The notes: generated from the sequence alone by a model not told the origin. A DNA stretch of 64,000 bases from Janthinobacterium sp. (GCA_003133225.1 PKWL01000119.1:62001-126000); one strand, 5' to 3'. Shown: positions 15,769 through 26,046, counted from the stretch's first letter. A program made the numbers and translations.

Positions 15769-18057
15769 TCAACCCAGGTTTTGATAAATTTCTTCTTCCT
15801 GCGCAAAGTGCAGGCGCAAGATGGCGTCCAAGCTAAATAGAATGCGCTGCAATTCAGTTAGCGACTCAGCTTGCGCGCCCTCGTTTGGCGGCATGGTCTT
15901 AATAATACGTTTGAGTCGGCGCCCCAACCCAAATATTTCTCTGTGAGTCCGGCTCATTGCTGCCATCGGGTCGTCTCCACCCAGGAGCTCGGCTAGAACC
16001 GGGTAAACATCGGTGTCATCCGACCGTTCATGGGGAAAAAGCTTTTCTTGCAAGATGCCATCCAACTCCCTCACGGCTTGCCTCACTTGGGCTGGCGCCA
16101 TCGCAGTTAGCCCGTTTGCGAGGGAAGTTAGGTGATCGAGCACCGGTGCGAGGGCGGCGTGGTCGCTCCGCAGGGTCGCCAGTTGGGATGCGGACAAAGT
16201 GTGGCGGCTGGCACGCAGAGGCGCGATCCAAAGCGCGCGCAATGCGTTCAAGATAACCGCGACGTCGATCGCTTCCTGTAATACGGCGCCGTAGAGCGGC
16301 GGCAGATAGCCGAACGCCGCAATCAGCATCGCGAGTGCAGACAAGCCCATTCCGGCGAAAACACTTTGCAATGCGATTGAGCGCGTAGCGCGGGCCGTAT
16401 GCAGCGCTTCGGCAAGGCGGTCTAGCCGATCCACCAAAAGCACAACATCGGCAGCTTCGGACGATGCAGCAGCTCCGCGCACTCCCATGGCGACGCCCAC
16501 GTCGGCCGCAGCCAGGGCAGGCGCATCGTTCACGCCGTCGCCAACCATCATGGTGGGACCCAAGGAACGGCCCGATTCGATGGCGCCTTGTTTCTCGGCG
16601 GGAGTCTGTTCGGCTCGCACCTCATCCACGCCCACGGCGGCACCGATGGTTTCGGCGATCTGCCGGTGATCGCCAGTAAGGATCACGATGCGCTTGATTC
16701 CTGCCCGGCGTAGCAAGCGCAGCGCCCGCGGGGTTTCGACCCGAATCTGGTCTGCCAGATGCAAGGCGCCGACGATGGATCCGTCAAGCGCCACAAATAC
16801 CGCCGCTCCGCCTTCCTCGGCAACCTCTTCGAGAAACGCTCGCGCCCATTCGGGCGATGTGGCACGCGTAGAAACGAAGTCGTAGGAACCAATCGCAACT
16901 TGATTGCCATCGAGTACACCGATGAGGCCGGCCCCCCGTTGTTCCTGGACCGCTGTGGGGATCGTCAAGGACAGGCCCCGTTCGCGAGCGACGGCGACCA
17001 CGGCGGTGCCGATCACATGTCCGGACATCTGATCTAGCGAAGCGGTGATACGCAGCACTTCCTGCGCCTTGACGCCGGCCTCGGCCTTGATGGAGACCAA
17101 GCGGGCACGGCCGCCGGTCAAGGTGCCGGTCTTGTCGAAGAACAGCACCTTGGCCCGCGCCAGCTGTTCCAAAGCGCCACCTCCCTTGACTAGGACGCCA
17201 CGCTTGGCACAGACCGACATGCCCGACACAATGGCGACCGGGACGGAAAGGATGAGGGGGCAGGGTGTGGCCACCACAAGCACGGCCAGCGCGCGCACCG
17301 GATCGCCGCTCACAAACCAAGCCACTCCGGCCAATCCCAACGACAAGGGGACGAACCACAGCGCGTAGCGATCCGCAAGGCGCGACGCGGGCGCCTTCGA
17401 ACTTTGGGCGCTAGAAACGAGCCTGACGATGCCGGCGAACGTACTTTCGGCCGCATTGGTCGTGGCAAGCATTTCAAAAGGTGCGCCGGCATTGAGTGCG
17501 CCACTGCGCAAGAGAGCCCCCTGTCGGCGCTCAACCGGTATCGACTCGCCACTCAGCGTAGACTCGTCCAAAATGGCAAGTGGCGAGGTCAAACTGCCGT
17601 CGACGGGAACCGTGTCTCCACTGCGCACCAGTAGCCGGTCGCACCGTATGACCTGCTGCAACGGAATCTGAACCAGCCCCCCTTCCTCAAACCGGTGGGC
17701 GGTCCTGGGAGCCTTCGCTAGCAAAGCCGACATTTCCCGTCCCGCACGACGCTGCGCGAAACTTTCCAGGGCTCTACCGCTGGCCAGCATGGCTGCGATA
17801 ACAGCTCCCGTCAGATATTCTCCCAAGGCAATGGCGCCGCCGATGGAAAGCAAAGCGAGCATGTCGACGCCCGCTTCGCGCTTGGCAAGGGCGCGCACAG
17901 TGTCATACAACAGAAGCACAAACGCTGGGGCGGAGCCAGCCACCCAAACCCAACCTGCCAATTCGCGATTGCCGGCCCCGAGCAAACCAAGTCCGCAGAG
18001 AAGCGCAGTCCCAGATACTGCAAGTACCAGCAAGTTGGCGGGCCAGAATTGCTTCAT
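15769..18057 (-). CDS. P1B-5-type metal ATPase with C-terminal hemerythrin domain
   Basis: A 762-residue heavy-metal P-type ATPase. It lacks an N-terminal HMA domain. Visible motifs: actuator SGES at 169-172, transport motif TPCPL at 264-268, phosphorylation site DKTGT at 308-312, GDGVNDAP at 506-513 and a late membrane motif QEAIDVAVILNALR at 594-607. The usual His-Pro dipeptide of P1B pumps reads His-Val (SGHV near 345). Residues ~622-762 form a hemerythrin-like four-helix domain with candidate ligands H633, H676, H705, H750 and E754/E755. This architecture matches P1B-5 pumps, described as Ni/Fe/Co exporters. A Shine-Dalgarno AGGTGA precedes the ATG. Substrate is inferred; iron, cobalt or nickel fit better than copper or zinc. 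Confidence 0.88.
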   Translation of the reverse strand: MKQFWPANLLVLAVSGTALLCGLGLLGAGNRELAGWVWVAGSAPAFVLLLYDTVRALAKREAGVDMLALLSIGGAIALGEYLTGAVIAAMLASGRALESFAQRRAGREMSALLAKAPRTAHRFEEGGLVQIPLQQVIRCDRLLVRSGDTVPVDGSLTSPLAILDESTLSGESIPVERRQGALLRSGALNAGAPFEMLATTNAAESTFAGIVRLVSSAQSSKAPASRLADRYALWFVPLSLGLAGVAWFVSGDPVRALAVLVVATPCPLILSVPVAIVSGMSVCAKRGVLVKGGGALEQLARAKVLFFDKTGTLTGGRARLVSIKAEAGVKAQEVLRITASLDQMSGHVIGTAVVAVARERGLSLTIPTAVQEQRGAGLIGVLDGNQVAIGSYDFVSTRATSPEWARAFLEEVAEEGGAAVFVALDGSIVGALHLADQIRVETPRALRLLRRAGIKRIVILTGDHRQIAETIGAAVGVDEVRAEQTPAEKQGAIESGRSLGPTMMVGDGVNDAPALAAADVGVAMGVRGAAASSEAADVVLLVDRLDRLAEALHTARATRSIALQSVFAGMGLSALAMLIAAFGYLPPLYGAVLQEAIDVAVILNALRALWIAPLRASRHTLSASQLATLRSDHAALAPVLDHLTSLANGLTAMAPAQVRQAVRELDGILQEKLFPHERSDDTDVYPVLAELLGGDDPMAAMSRTHREIFGLGRRLKRIIKTMPPNEGAQAESLTELQRILFSLDAILRLHFAQEEEIYQNLG

Positions 18058-18271
18058 GATGCGAAATCACCTGTGGTTGCTACCTTGGTCGCGAGGCATC
18101 AAGACCCAGTGGGCGCGACGCCACAAAATTATCACGTCAGATTAAAGCATACCCTAAGCTGGTCAGACTGCCTGGCTTCACATCGCCAAAAATAGAATGG
18201 AAATTTCTATTTCTTGACTCTTCCGTGCAGGGTCATGAAGTTTTCCGGGACACATTTTGTTTGGAGGCACT

Positions 18272-18480
18272 TTGCACGGTCAACGCATCGGCTATATCCG
18301 GGTCAGCAGTCTCGACCAGAACCCGGAGCGCCCACTTGAACAGGTCCAAGTGGACCAGCAGTTCACCGACAAGGTATCCGGCAAGGATACCCAGCAGCCG
18401 GCACTCGAGACGCTGACGTCCTTCGTCCGTGAGGCGACACGGAAGTGGTGCACAGCATGGATCGCCTGGCGCGCAATTAG
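18272..18480 (+). pseudogene. Frameshifted Pin/TnpR-type serine recombinase
   Basis: Starts at TTG 18272 behind GGAGG and reads HGQRIGYIRVSSLDQNPER, the catalytic N-terminus of DNA invertase/Tn3 resolvase enzymes (Ser in VSS), then VFTDKxSGKDTQ-like sequence. After SFVRE one base is missing: in the +1 frame the expected GDTEVVHSMDRLARN follows, ending in a TAG. The remaining two thirds of the family are absent; bases 18481-18650 show no matching sequence. Inactive. It is evidence of a former transposon or invertible element next to the metal ATPase. Confidence 0.8.
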
Positions 18481-18833
18481 AAGAAACTCGGGATCGCTGT
18501 CGACACCGACTGCGACCTGTTTTTGAAGGCCAGACTGGCCATGCTGGAATCCGAAATAGCCACCGTGGAGCGCCTGGCCACCGCCAACTGCCGGATGCCG
18601 TTGTCGCCGCTGCCGGCCGCCTCAAAATTGCGCGTTGAATAACCCGGCAAGTAGGATCTCGCCGTAACGTGGTATTTGCCGATCCGGCACTGCCCACGCC
18701 AGGTAGCATAGTGTCAGTCGCAATTAATCGGATCCAGCAAGGGCAGTGCCGGCTAACCCAAGCGGCGCCCCTGAGCGTTACCTTGCAACTGAACCAGAAC
18801 AACTGGGCGACCAAGAATCTGGGCGTTTGGCTA

Positions 18834-18862
18834 GGGGAAGCCGGGATATTCCCGGCTTCCCC
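18834..18862 (-). terminator. Hairpin after the pdh operon
   Basis: A perfect 13-bp stem (GGGGAAGCCGGGA / TCCCGGCTTCCCC) with a 3-nt loop lies 12 bp beyond the lpdA stop. There is no clear T tract, so it may be a terminator stem or an mRNA 3' stabiliser. Confidence 0.55.
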
Positions 18863-18873
18863 CTTGGCGCACT

Positions 18874-20712
18874 TTAGCGCTTACGGGGCGCCGGCAAGTC
18901 GGTACAGACGCCTTCTTGCACTTCGGCGGCCAGACCAATCGATTCACCCAGCGTCGGATGCGGGTGGATGGTCTTGCCGATATCTGCCCCGTCCGCGCCC
19001 ATCTCGATGGCCAGCGCGATTTCGCCGATCATGTCGCCGGCATGGGTGCCGACGATGCCGCCGCCCACGATGCGGTGGGTATCGGCATCGAACAATAGTT
19101 TGGTAAACCCTTCGTCCCGGCCATTGGCCACCGCCCGCGCGCTCGCCGCCCATGGAAACAGACTCTTTTCAAGCCGGAGGCCCTTGCTCTTGGCGTCGTC
19201 TTCCGTGATGCCGACCCATGCCACTTCCGGATCCGTATACGCGACCGACGGGATCACCTTGGCGTCGAAATACGATTTTTGGCCGGCTGCCGCTTCCGCC
19301 GCCACATGGCCTTCGTGCACCGCCTTGTGCGCCAGCATCGGCTGGCCGACCAGGTCGCCAATGGCGAAGATATGCGCCACATTGGTGCGCATCTGGCCGT
19401 CGACATTGATGAAACCGCGGTCCGTGACGGCGACGCCGGCCTTGTGCGCATCGATTTTTTTGCCGTTCGGGCTGCGGCCAACGGCCACCAGCACCATATC
19501 GTATAGCTTCGCTGCGGGCGCGGGCACGCCCGCCTCAGCCGATTCAAACGAGACCTTGATTCCTTCCGACAACGCTTCCACGGCCACCGTCTTGGTCTTG
19601 GTCATGATATTGTCGAAGCGCTTTTCATTGAACTTCTGCCACACCTTGACCATGTCGCGGTCCGCCCCTTGCATCAGGCCGTCGAGCATTTCGACGACGT
19701 CGATGCGCGCGCCCAGGGTCGAATACACGGTCGCCATTTCAAGGCCGATGATGCCGCCGCCGATGACCAGCATGCGTTTTGGAATGAACGGCAACTCGAG
19801 AGCGCCCGTCGAATCGACGACGCGCGCATCTTGCGGCAGGAATGGCAGTTTCGCCACCGCCGAACCGGCCGCGATGATCGCCTGTTTGAAACCGACAACG
19901 AGTTTGCTGCCATCGCCCGCGCTCACTTCAATGTGGTTGGGTCCGACGAACTGGCCTACGCCTTGCACCACCTTGACTTTGCGGCCCTTGGCCATGCCAG
20001 CTAGGCCGCCCGTCATCTTGCCGATGACTTTTTCCTTATAGGAGCGCACCTGGTCGATATCGATTTGCGGCGCGGCGAACGTGACGCCGTGTGCGGACAT
20101 CGCCGTCGCCTCATCGATCACCGCCGCCACATGCAGTAGCGCTTTGGACGGTATGCAACCGACGTTCAGGCACACCCCGCCCAAGGTCGGATAGCGCTCG
20201 ACGATCACCACCTCCAAGCCCAGATCGGCGGCGCGAAATGCCGCGGAATAGCCGCCCGGCCCGCCACCCAATACCATCAATTGGCATTCGACGTCGACCT
20301 TGCCGGCATAGCTGTTGGCGGGCGCCGCCGCCGGAGCTGCCGAAGCTGCCGGAGCTGCCGGAGCTGCCGGAGCTGCCGGAGCTGCCGGAGCTGCCGGAGC
20401 TGCCGAAGCTGCCGGCAGCGCGCTAGGGGCGCCGCCGGCCACGGGAGCTGCGCCCGGCGCCACCGTATCGCCGGCGCCTTCATCCAATATCAGCAATACC
20501 GTGCCTTCAGCAACCTTGTCGCCCACTTTGACCTTCAATTCCTTTACGAGCCCGCCGTGGCTGGCCGGGATTTCCATGCTGGCCTTATCCGATTCGACCG
20601 TCACGAGCGACTGCTCGAGCTTGATCGTGTCGCCCACTTTCACCAGCACCTCGATCACTTCCACTTCTTTGAAATCGCCGATATTGGGCACTTTCACTTC
20701 GATCGTACTCAT
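18874..20712 (-). CDS. lpdA: Dihydrolipoamide dehydrogenase (E3) with N-terminal lipoyl domain
   Basis: A 612-residue E3 subunit of pyruvate dehydrogenase. Residues 1-78 are a lipoyl domain (ESDKASME contains the lipoylated Lys). An Ala/Pro linker of about 50 residues, encoded by a 9-bp tandem repeat, follows. The flavoprotein begins near residue 130: FAD loop [13 protein letters not shown], redox-active disulfide [16 protein letters not shown] loop [12 protein letters not shown], second FAD motif [12 protein letters not shown] and the C-terminal HPHPTLGE with the catalytic His-Glu pair. ATG 20712 is preferred (GGAG 6 bp upstream). Last gene of aceE-aceF-lpdA. An E3 with its own lipoyl domain is a known betaproteobacterial variant. 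Confidence 0.96.
   Translation of the reverse strand: MSTIEVKVPNIGDFKEVEVIEVLVKVGDTIKLEQSLVTVESDKASMEIPASHGGLVKELKVKVGDKVAEGTVLLILDEGAGDTVAPGAAPVAGGAPSALPAASAAPAAPAAPAAPAAPAAPAASAAPAAAPANSYAGKVDVECQLMVLGGGPGGYSAAFRAADLGLEVVIVERYPTLGGVCLNVGCIPSKALLHVAAVIDEATAMSAHGVTFAAPQIDIDQVRSYKEKVIGKMTGGLAGMAKGRKVKVVQGVGQFVGPNHIEVSAGDGSKLVVGFKQAIIAAGSAVAKLPFLPQDARVVDSTGALELPFIPKRMLVIGGGIIGLEMATVYSTLGARIDVVEMLDGLMQGADRDMVKVWQKFNEKRFDNIMTKTKTVAVEALSEGIKVSFESAEAGVPAPAAKLYDMVLVAVGRSPNGKKIDAHKAGVAVTDRGFINVDGQMRTNVAHIFAIGDLVGQPMLAHKAVHEGHVAAEAAAGQKSYFDAKVIPSVAYTDPEVAWVGITEDDAKSKGLRLEKSLFPWAASARAVANGRDEGFTKLLFDADTHRIVGGGIVGTHAGDMIGEIALAIEMGADGADIGKTIHPHPTLGESIGLAAEVQEGVCTDLPAPRKR
20331..20411. repeat. Nine-unit 9-bp tandem repeat in lpdA linker
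   Basis: Nine consecutive copies of CCGGAGCTG (two copies read CCGAAGCTG) encode, on the minus strand, an (Ala-Ala-Pro)n flexible linker between the lipoyl and flavoprotein domains. Because the unit is a multiple of three, copy changes alter linker length without frameshift. Confidence 0.95.
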
Positions 20713-20835
20713 CGCATACTCCATCACGCCCCGCGCCTGCGGCGCGGGCTAAAAGAGGGATGCAAACGGCGCCGCAGCGATCCGTCTGCGCTATGGCGCG
20801 CGGCATTTAGACCGCCCACGCGCCGATCACAAATT

Positions 20836-22194
20836 TCACAGCAATGTCTTGCGCATGTCGGCCAACACGTCGGCCAGATATACGGCGAAGCGCGCGCCCA
20901 TGGCCCCGTCGATCACCCGATGGTCGTACGACAAGGACAGCGGCATCATCAGGCGCGGCTGGAACTGCTTGCCGTCCCAGACCGGTTTCATTGCCGCTTT
21001 CGACAAGCCGAGGATCGCCACTTCGGGCGCGTTGATGATCGGCGTAAAGGCGGTGCCGCCAATGCCGCCCAAGGAGGAGATGGTAAAACTGGAGCCTTGC
21101 ATATCGGGCGACTTTAGCTTGCCGTCGCGCGCCTGCGCCGACAGATCGGCCATTTCTTGGGCAATTTGCGCAATGCCCTTCTTGTCACAGTCCTTGATGA
21201 CCGGAACCATTAGTCCACCGGGCGTGTCGGCCGCAAAGCCGATGTGGTAATAGCGTTTGAGGATCAGATTCGCGCCAGTGGCATCAATCGAGGCGTTGAA
21301 GGCCGGGTATTTTTTGAGCGCGGCGATGCTGGCCTTGATGACGAAAGCGAGCATGGTCAGCTTGACGCCTTCCTTGGCTTTGGCCAGCGCCGCGTTGGCA
21401 GCGAGGCGGAACTGTTCAAGATCGGTGACGTCGGCTTCGTCGAACTGCGTCACATGCGGCATCGTTACCCAGTTGCGGTGCAAGTTGGGGCCACTAATTT
21501 TCTTGATGCGCGACAGCGGCTCCAATTCGGTCGGGCCAAACTTGCTAAAGTCGAGCGAAGGCCAGGGCAGCAAATCCAAACCGACGCCCTTGCCTGCTGC
21601 GCCGGCCGGCGCGGCGGCGCTCAAGACGCCCTTGACGAAGTTTTGCACATCCTCTTGCGTGATGCGGCCCTTGGGACCGGACCCTGGCACGCGCGTCAGA
21701 TCGGCGCCGAGTTCGCGCGCGAACTTGCGGATCGATGGCGACGCATGCGCCAGGCCCACGCTGGGCGCCGGCGCGGCGGCCGCGGCGGCGGCGGGTGCCG
21801 GGGCAACGGCCGGGGCCGGGGCCGGGGCTGGAGCTGGAGCCGCAACCGGGGCTGCTGCTGCTTCGGCTGCTTCGGCTGCTTCGGCTGCTTCGGCTGCTGC
21901 GGGCGCTGCGGCGGCTGGGGTCGGGGCTGCTGCAGCCGCGGCAGGAGCCTCCGCCTCGCTCGCTTCGAGGATCAGCAGCAAGGTGCCTTCGGCGACCTTG
22001 TCGCCCACCTTGACGCGCAATTCCTTGACTTGCCCCGCGTGGCTGGAGGGGATTTCCATGCTGGCCTTGTCCGATTCAACCGTAATGAGCGATTGATCGA
22101 CCTTGATCGTGTCGCCCACTTTCACCATCACCTCGATCACTTCCACTTCTTTGAAATCGCCGATATCCGGGACTTTAACTTCCACTATGTTCAT
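20836..22194 (-). CDS. aceF: Dihydrolipoamide acetyltransferase (E2)
   Basis: A 452-residue E2 core of pyruvate dehydrogenase. One N-terminal lipoyl domain (residues ~1-78, Lys in ESDKASME), a long Ala/Pro linker (~80-145), a peripheral subunit-binding domain (ASPSIRKFARELGADLTRVPGSG...GRITQEDV) and the catalytic acetyltransferase domain with FTISSLGGIGGTAFTPI and the active-site YDHRVIDG near the C-terminus. ATG 22194 is favoured over a GTG one codon earlier; GGAG lies 8 bp upstream. Its lipoyl domain is nearly the same as the one in lpdA, implying duplication. Middle gene of the operon; 40 bp after aceE. Confidence 0.96.
   Translation of the reverse strand: MNIVEVKVPDIGDFKEVEVIEVMVKVGDTIKVDQSLITVESDKASMEIPSSHAGQVKELRVKVGDKVAEGTLLLILEASEAEAPAAAAAAPTPAAAAPAAAEAAEAAEAAEAAAAPVAAPAPAPAPAPAVAPAPAAAAAAAPAPSVGLAHASPSIRKFARELGADLTRVPGSGPKGRITQEDVQNFVKGVLSAAAPAGAAGKGVGLDLLPWPSLDFSKFGPTELEPLSRIKKISGPNLHRNWVTMPHVTQFDEADVTDLEQFRLAANAALAKAKEGVKLTMLAFVIKASIAALKKYPAFNASIDATGANLILKRYYHIGFAADTPGGLMVPVIKDCDKKGIAQIAQEMADLSAQARDGKLKSPDMQGSSFTISSLGGIGGTAFTPIINAPEVAILGLSKAAMKPVWDGKQFQPRLMMPLSLSYDHRVIDGAMGARFAVYLADVLADMRKTLL
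21861..21896. repeat. Four-unit 9-bp tandem repeat in aceF linker
   Basis: Four perfect CTTCGGCTG units encode (Ala-Glu-Ala)-type linker codons on the minus strand. A neighbouring 6-bp GGCCGG/GGGGCC array at ~21808-21835 encodes Ala-Pro pairs. Both may vary in length between strains. Confidence 0.85.
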
Positions 22195-22234
22195 CACGTT
22201 TGCTCCGTTTTTTTCTAATGTGTCAGAACCGCGT

Positions 22235-24931
22235 TTATTGTGTCACCGGATTTGGCTTGTTCGGGTTGATGCCGTATTTCGCAATCGCCTGCTCCACTAG
22301 CGACGGCGCAATCGCGCCTTCGTCGGACAGTGATTTGAGCGCCGCGACCGTCACATAATAACGGCTGACTTCAAAAAACTCGCGCAGCTTGGCGCGGCTG
22401 TCCGAGCGTCCGAAACCGTCCGTGCCCAGGACCTTGTAGTTGCGCCCGCTCGGTATGAAGGCCCGAATCTGTTCGGCGAACGCACGCATGTAGTCGGTCG
22501 TGGCGACGATCGGGCCGAGGCTCTCTTGCAGGCATTGGGTGGCATACGGCACGCGTTGCGGCAGACTTGGGTTGACCATGTTCCAGCGTTCGACATCCTG
22601 CCCTTCGCGCGCGACCAGCGTTAAGGACGGCGCCGACCAGACATCGGCCGCGATGCCCCAGTCGTCTTGCAGCAATTGCGCCGCCGCCATCGATTCGCGC
22701 AAGATGGTGCCGCAACCGATCAGTTGCACCCGCAGCTTGACTGCCGGCTTGCCTGCGGACAAGAGATACATGCCCTTCAAGATGCCCTCTTCCTGGCCTG
22801 GCACGAGGCCCGGCTGGGCGTAGTTTTCATTCATCAAGGTGATGTAATAAAACACGTCTTCCTGATTGGCGATCATGCGCCGCAAGCCATCTTGGATGAT
22901 GACCGCCACTTCGTGCCCGAAGGTCGGATCGTAAGGCAGGCAGTTCGGGATCGTTGCTGCCATGATGTGGCTATGGCCGTCTTCGTGCTGCAACCCTTCG
23001 CCATTGAGCGTGGTGCGCCCGGCGGTGCCGCCCATCAGGAAGCCGCGCGAGCGCATGTCGCCCGCCGCCCATGCCAAGTCGCCAATGCGCTGCATGCCGA
23101 ACATTGAGTAAAAGGTGTAGAACGGAACCATGATCCGGTTGTTGGTCGAGTACGACGTCGCCGCCGCGATCCACGAACTCATGCCGCCGGCCTCATTGAT
23201 GCCTTCCTGCAAAATCTGGCCGGCCTTGTCTTCGCGGTAGTACATCACCTGGTCCTTGTCGACGGGCTCGTACAACTGACCTTGCTGGCTGAAGATCCCG
23301 ATCTGGCGAAACAAGCCTTCCATGCCGAAGGTACGCGATTCGTCGACCAAGATCGGCACAATGCGCTGCCCCAGGTGCGGATCGCGCAGCAGGGTCGAAA
23401 TGATGCGCACGTACGACTGGGTGGTCGACATTTCGCGCCCCTCGGGGGTGGCGTCGAGCACGTTCTGGAAGGCCGACAGTGGCGGCACCGGCAGCACTTC
23501 TTCGGCCTGCATGCGGCGCTGCGGCAAGTACCCGCCCAAGGCCTGGCGCCGTTGGTGCAGGTAGACCATCTCCGGCGCATCGTCGGCCGGCTTGTAAAAC
23601 GGGATCTGCGCCAGCTCGTCGTCCGGGATCGGGATCGCAAAGCGGTCGCGCATTTCGCGGATCGCCTCGTCGTCGAGTTTCTTGGTCTGATGCGCGGTGT
23701 TGCGCGCCTCACCCGACTTGCCCATGCCATAGCCTTTGATGGTCTTCACGAGGAGGACGGTCGGTTGCCCCTTGTGTTCTTGGGCAATCTTGAAGGCGGC
23801 GTAGATCTTATGCGGATCGTGGCCACCGCGCGTTAGGCGCCAGATGTCGTCGTCGGTCATATTGGCGACCATCTCGAGCAGCTTTGGATGTTTGCCGAAG
23901 AAGTTCTTGCGCACGTAGGCGCCGTCCTTGGCCTTATAGTTCTGGTATTCGCCATCCACGGTTTCCATCATGACGCGCTGCAAGATGCCGTCCTTGTCCT
24001 GGGCCAAAAGCGCATCCCAGCCCGGGCCCCAGATGACCTTGACCACGTTCCAGCCGGCGCCGCGGAAGTCCGCCTCGAGTTCCTGGATGATTTTGCCGTT
24101 GCCGCGCACCGGTCCGTCCAAGCGCTGCAAATTGCAATTGACGACGATCACCAGATTGTCGAGGTTTTCGCGGGCGGCCATGCCGATGGCGCCCATCGAT
24201 TCGGGCTCATCCATTTCACCGTCGCCGCAAAAGGCCCAGACCTTGCGATTGGCCGTGTCGGCGATGGAACGGGCGTGCAGGTATTTCAAGAAACGGGCCT
24301 GATAGATCGCCATCAGGGGCCCAAGACCCATGGATACGGTGGGAAATTGCCAGAAGGTCGGCATCAGTTTCGGATGCGGGTAGGACGACAAGCCCTTGCC
24401 GTCGACTTCGCGCCGGAAGTTGAGCAACTGTTCTTCGCTCAGGCGGCCTTCGAGAAAGGCGCGCGCATAGACGCCGGGCGAGGAGTGACCCTGGATGTAG
24501 AGCAAGTCGCCGCCATGCTCTTGGCTCGGGGCACGCCAGAAGTGGTTAAAGCCGATGCCCAGCATGTTCGCCAGCGAGGCAAAGCTGGACAGGTGGCCGC
24601 CCAAGTCGCCGTCGGCGCGGTTGGCCTTGACCACCATGGCCATCGCGTTCCAGCGCATCCAAGAGCGCAGGCGCTCTTCGTATTCGAGGTTGCCGGGGCA
24701 GTGCTGTTCCTGCTGCAGCGGGATCGTGTTGACATACGCCGTATTGCTCGAGAACGGGATCTGGGCGCCGCGGCGGCGGGCTAGGTCAACTAAGCGCTCC
24801 ATCAGATAGTGGGCCCGTTCCGGGCCTTCTTTTTCAAGCACGGCTTCGAGGGCGTCGAGCCATTCCTTGGTTTCTTGGGAATCTGGATCGTTGGCCGCTT
24901 GCGCCGTAAGCTGGTCGAGTTGCGCTGACAT
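22235..24931 (-). CDS. aceE: Pyruvate dehydrogenase E1, homodimeric type
   Basis: An 898-residue E1, the usual length for the single-chain AceE family. It decarboxylates pyruvate with thiamine diphosphate and passes the acetyl group to E2. Visible family signatures: a ThDP motif beginning FCGDGEMDEPESMGAIGMA (GDG...N type), WGPGWDALL, GGHDPHKIYAAF, MMETVDGEYQNYK and the late GRTTLNGEGLQHEDGHSH. A strong Shine-Dalgarno AGGAG precedes ATG 24931. It is the first gene of aceE-aceF-lpdA, and the ~270 bp upstream (shared with divergent folD) should hold its promoter. No pdhR-type regulator is adjacent. Confidence 0.97.
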   Translation of the reverse strand: MSAQLDQLTAQAANDPDSQETKEWLDALEAVLEKEGPERAHYLMERLVDLARRRGAQIPFSSNTAYVNTIPLQQEQHCPGNLEYEERLRSWMRWNAMAMVVKANRADGDLGGHLSSFASLANMLGIGFNHFWRAPSQEHGGDLLYIQGHSSPGVYARAFLEGRLSEEQLLNFRREVDGKGLSSYPHPKLMPTFWQFPTVSMGLGPLMAIYQARFLKYLHARSIADTANRKVWAFCGDGEMDEPESMGAIGMAARENLDNLVIVVNCNLQRLDGPVRGNGKIIQELEADFRGAGWNVVKVIWGPGWDALLAQDKDGILQRVMMETVDGEYQNYKAKDGAYVRKNFFGKHPKLLEMVANMTDDDIWRLTRGGHDPHKIYAAFKIAQEHKGQPTVLLVKTIKGYGMGKSGEARNTAHQTKKLDDEAIREMRDRFAIPIPDDELAQIPFYKPADDAPEMVYLHQRRQALGGYLPQRRMQAEEVLPVPPLSAFQNVLDATPEGREMSTTQSYVRIISTLLRDPHLGQRIVPILVDESRTFGMEGLFRQIGIFSQQGQLYEPVDKDQVMYYREDKAGQILQEGINEAGGMSSWIAAATSYSTNNRIMVPFYTFYSMFGMQRIGDLAWAAGDMRSRGFLMGGTAGRTTLNGEGLQHEDGHSHIMAATIPNCLPYDPTFGHEVAVIIQDGLRRMIANQEDVFYYITLMNENYAQPGLVPGQEEGILKGMYLLSAGKPAVKLRVQLIGCGTILRESMAAAQLLQDDWGIAADVWSAPSLTLVAREGQDVERWNMVNPSLPQRVPYATQCLQESLGPIVATTDYMRAFAEQIRAFIPSGRNYKVLGTDGFGRSDSRAKLREFFEVSRYYVTVAALKSLSDEGAIAPSLVEQAIAKYGINPNKPNPVTQ

Positions 24932-25200
24932 TTCGTAGTCTCCTGTGGGGTAATGTCCAACGCCGATCCCAGATCGCTGTCGGACTTTGTCAATCTGATT
25001 ATTTACTCATTCCTTAGTGTAAAGATTCTAACATCAGTTTCGCCATTTTTCAAATTGCGATATCCGTTCTCATAATATGAAATATTTTTCTCGTTGGCGC
25101 CCCGCTCCGCCTAATTTTAAGCCCTGCAAATCGCGCACCGCCACTTCGGGCCACTGCGCGGCTTTATAATCTTTGTTTTATATCTCCCACGGCCAAAATA

Positions 25201-26046
25201 ATGCCAGCTCAACTGATCGACGGAATTGCACTCTCCCAACAACTGCGCGCCGACATCGCAATCCGCGTTAGCGCCTTGAACGCCCGCGGCAAACGGCCCG
25301 GACTGGCCGTGATCCTGGTCGGTGAAGACCCCGCCAGCCAGGTCTACGTGCGCAACAAGGTCAAGGCGTGCGCCGACGTCGGCTTTGTTTCCACGCTCGA
25401 ACGATATAGCGCCGAGCTGACGCAGGCCGCTTTGCTCGATCGCATCGGCGCGCTAAACGGCGACCCGTCCATTCACGGCATCCTGGTGCAGATGCCTTTG
25501 CCAAAGCACATCGACCCGCACAAGGTCATTGAAGCCATTGCCACTAGCAAGGACGTCGATGGTTACTCCGTGCTGAGCGCGGGCGAACTGCTAACGGGCA
25601 TGCCAGGCTTTCGCCCATGCACGCCCTATGGCTGCATGAAACTCATCGAAAGCACGGGCATCGACTTGCGCGGCAAGCACGCGGTCGTGATCGGGCGCAG
25701 TAACACGGTCGGTAAGCCGATGGCGCTGCTGCTCTTGCAAGCGAACGCGACCGTCACCATCTGCCATAGCGCGACACCGAATCTGGCCCATCACACGCGC
25801 GCAGCCGATATCGTCGTCGCCGCGGTGGGGCGCCGCAACACGCTCACCGCCGACATGGTCAGGCCGGGCGCGATCGTCATCGATGTCGGCATGAACCGCG
25901 ACGACAGCGGCAAATTATGCGGCGACGTCGATTTCCAAAACGTGGTGGCGGTGGCCTCGCATATCACGCCGGTGCCGGGCGGAGTGGGGCCGATGACAAT
26001 CACGATGCTGTTGATGAACACCGTCGAGGCGGCGGAACGAACCTAA
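25201..26046 (+). CDS. folD: Methylenetetrahydrofolate dehydrogenase/cyclohydrolase
   Basis: A 281-residue bifunctional enzyme interconverting 5,10-methylene-, methenyl- and 10-formyl-tetrahydrofolate. Signatures: [17 protein letters not shown] with the catalytic Lys and Tyr, [25 protein letters not shown], the NADP loop [16 protein letters not shown] and the C-terminal [17 protein letters not shown] 25201 matches the family start. A TATAAT at 25165-25170 is a plausible -10, with a weak -35. The stop codon abuts the next ATG, so the oligopeptidase gene is probably co-transcribed. Divergent from aceE. Confidence 0.97.
   Translation: MPAQLIDGIALSQQLRADIAIRVSALNARGKRPGLAVILVGEDPASQVYVRNKVKACADVGFVSTLERYSAELTQAALLDRIGALNGDPSIHGILVQMPLPKHIDPHKVIEAIATSKDVDGYSVLSAGELLTGMPGFRPCTPYGCMKLIESTGIDLRGKHAVVIGRSNTVGKPMALLLLQANATVTICHSATPNLAHHTRAADIVVAAVGRRNTLTADMVRPGAIVIDVGMNRDDSGKLCGDVDFQNVVAVASHITPVPGGVGPMTITMLLMNTVEAAERT

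Noticed and set aside
20331..20411. CRISPR-like array in the pdh operon
   Set aside because: The 9-bp units are contiguous, without spacers, and encode an in-frame linker.
20281..21117. Long plus-strand frames opposite the pdh operon, including Cys/Arg/Ser repeats
   Set aside because: They are antisense shadows of the Ala/Pro linkers and lipoyl domains, without ribosome sites.
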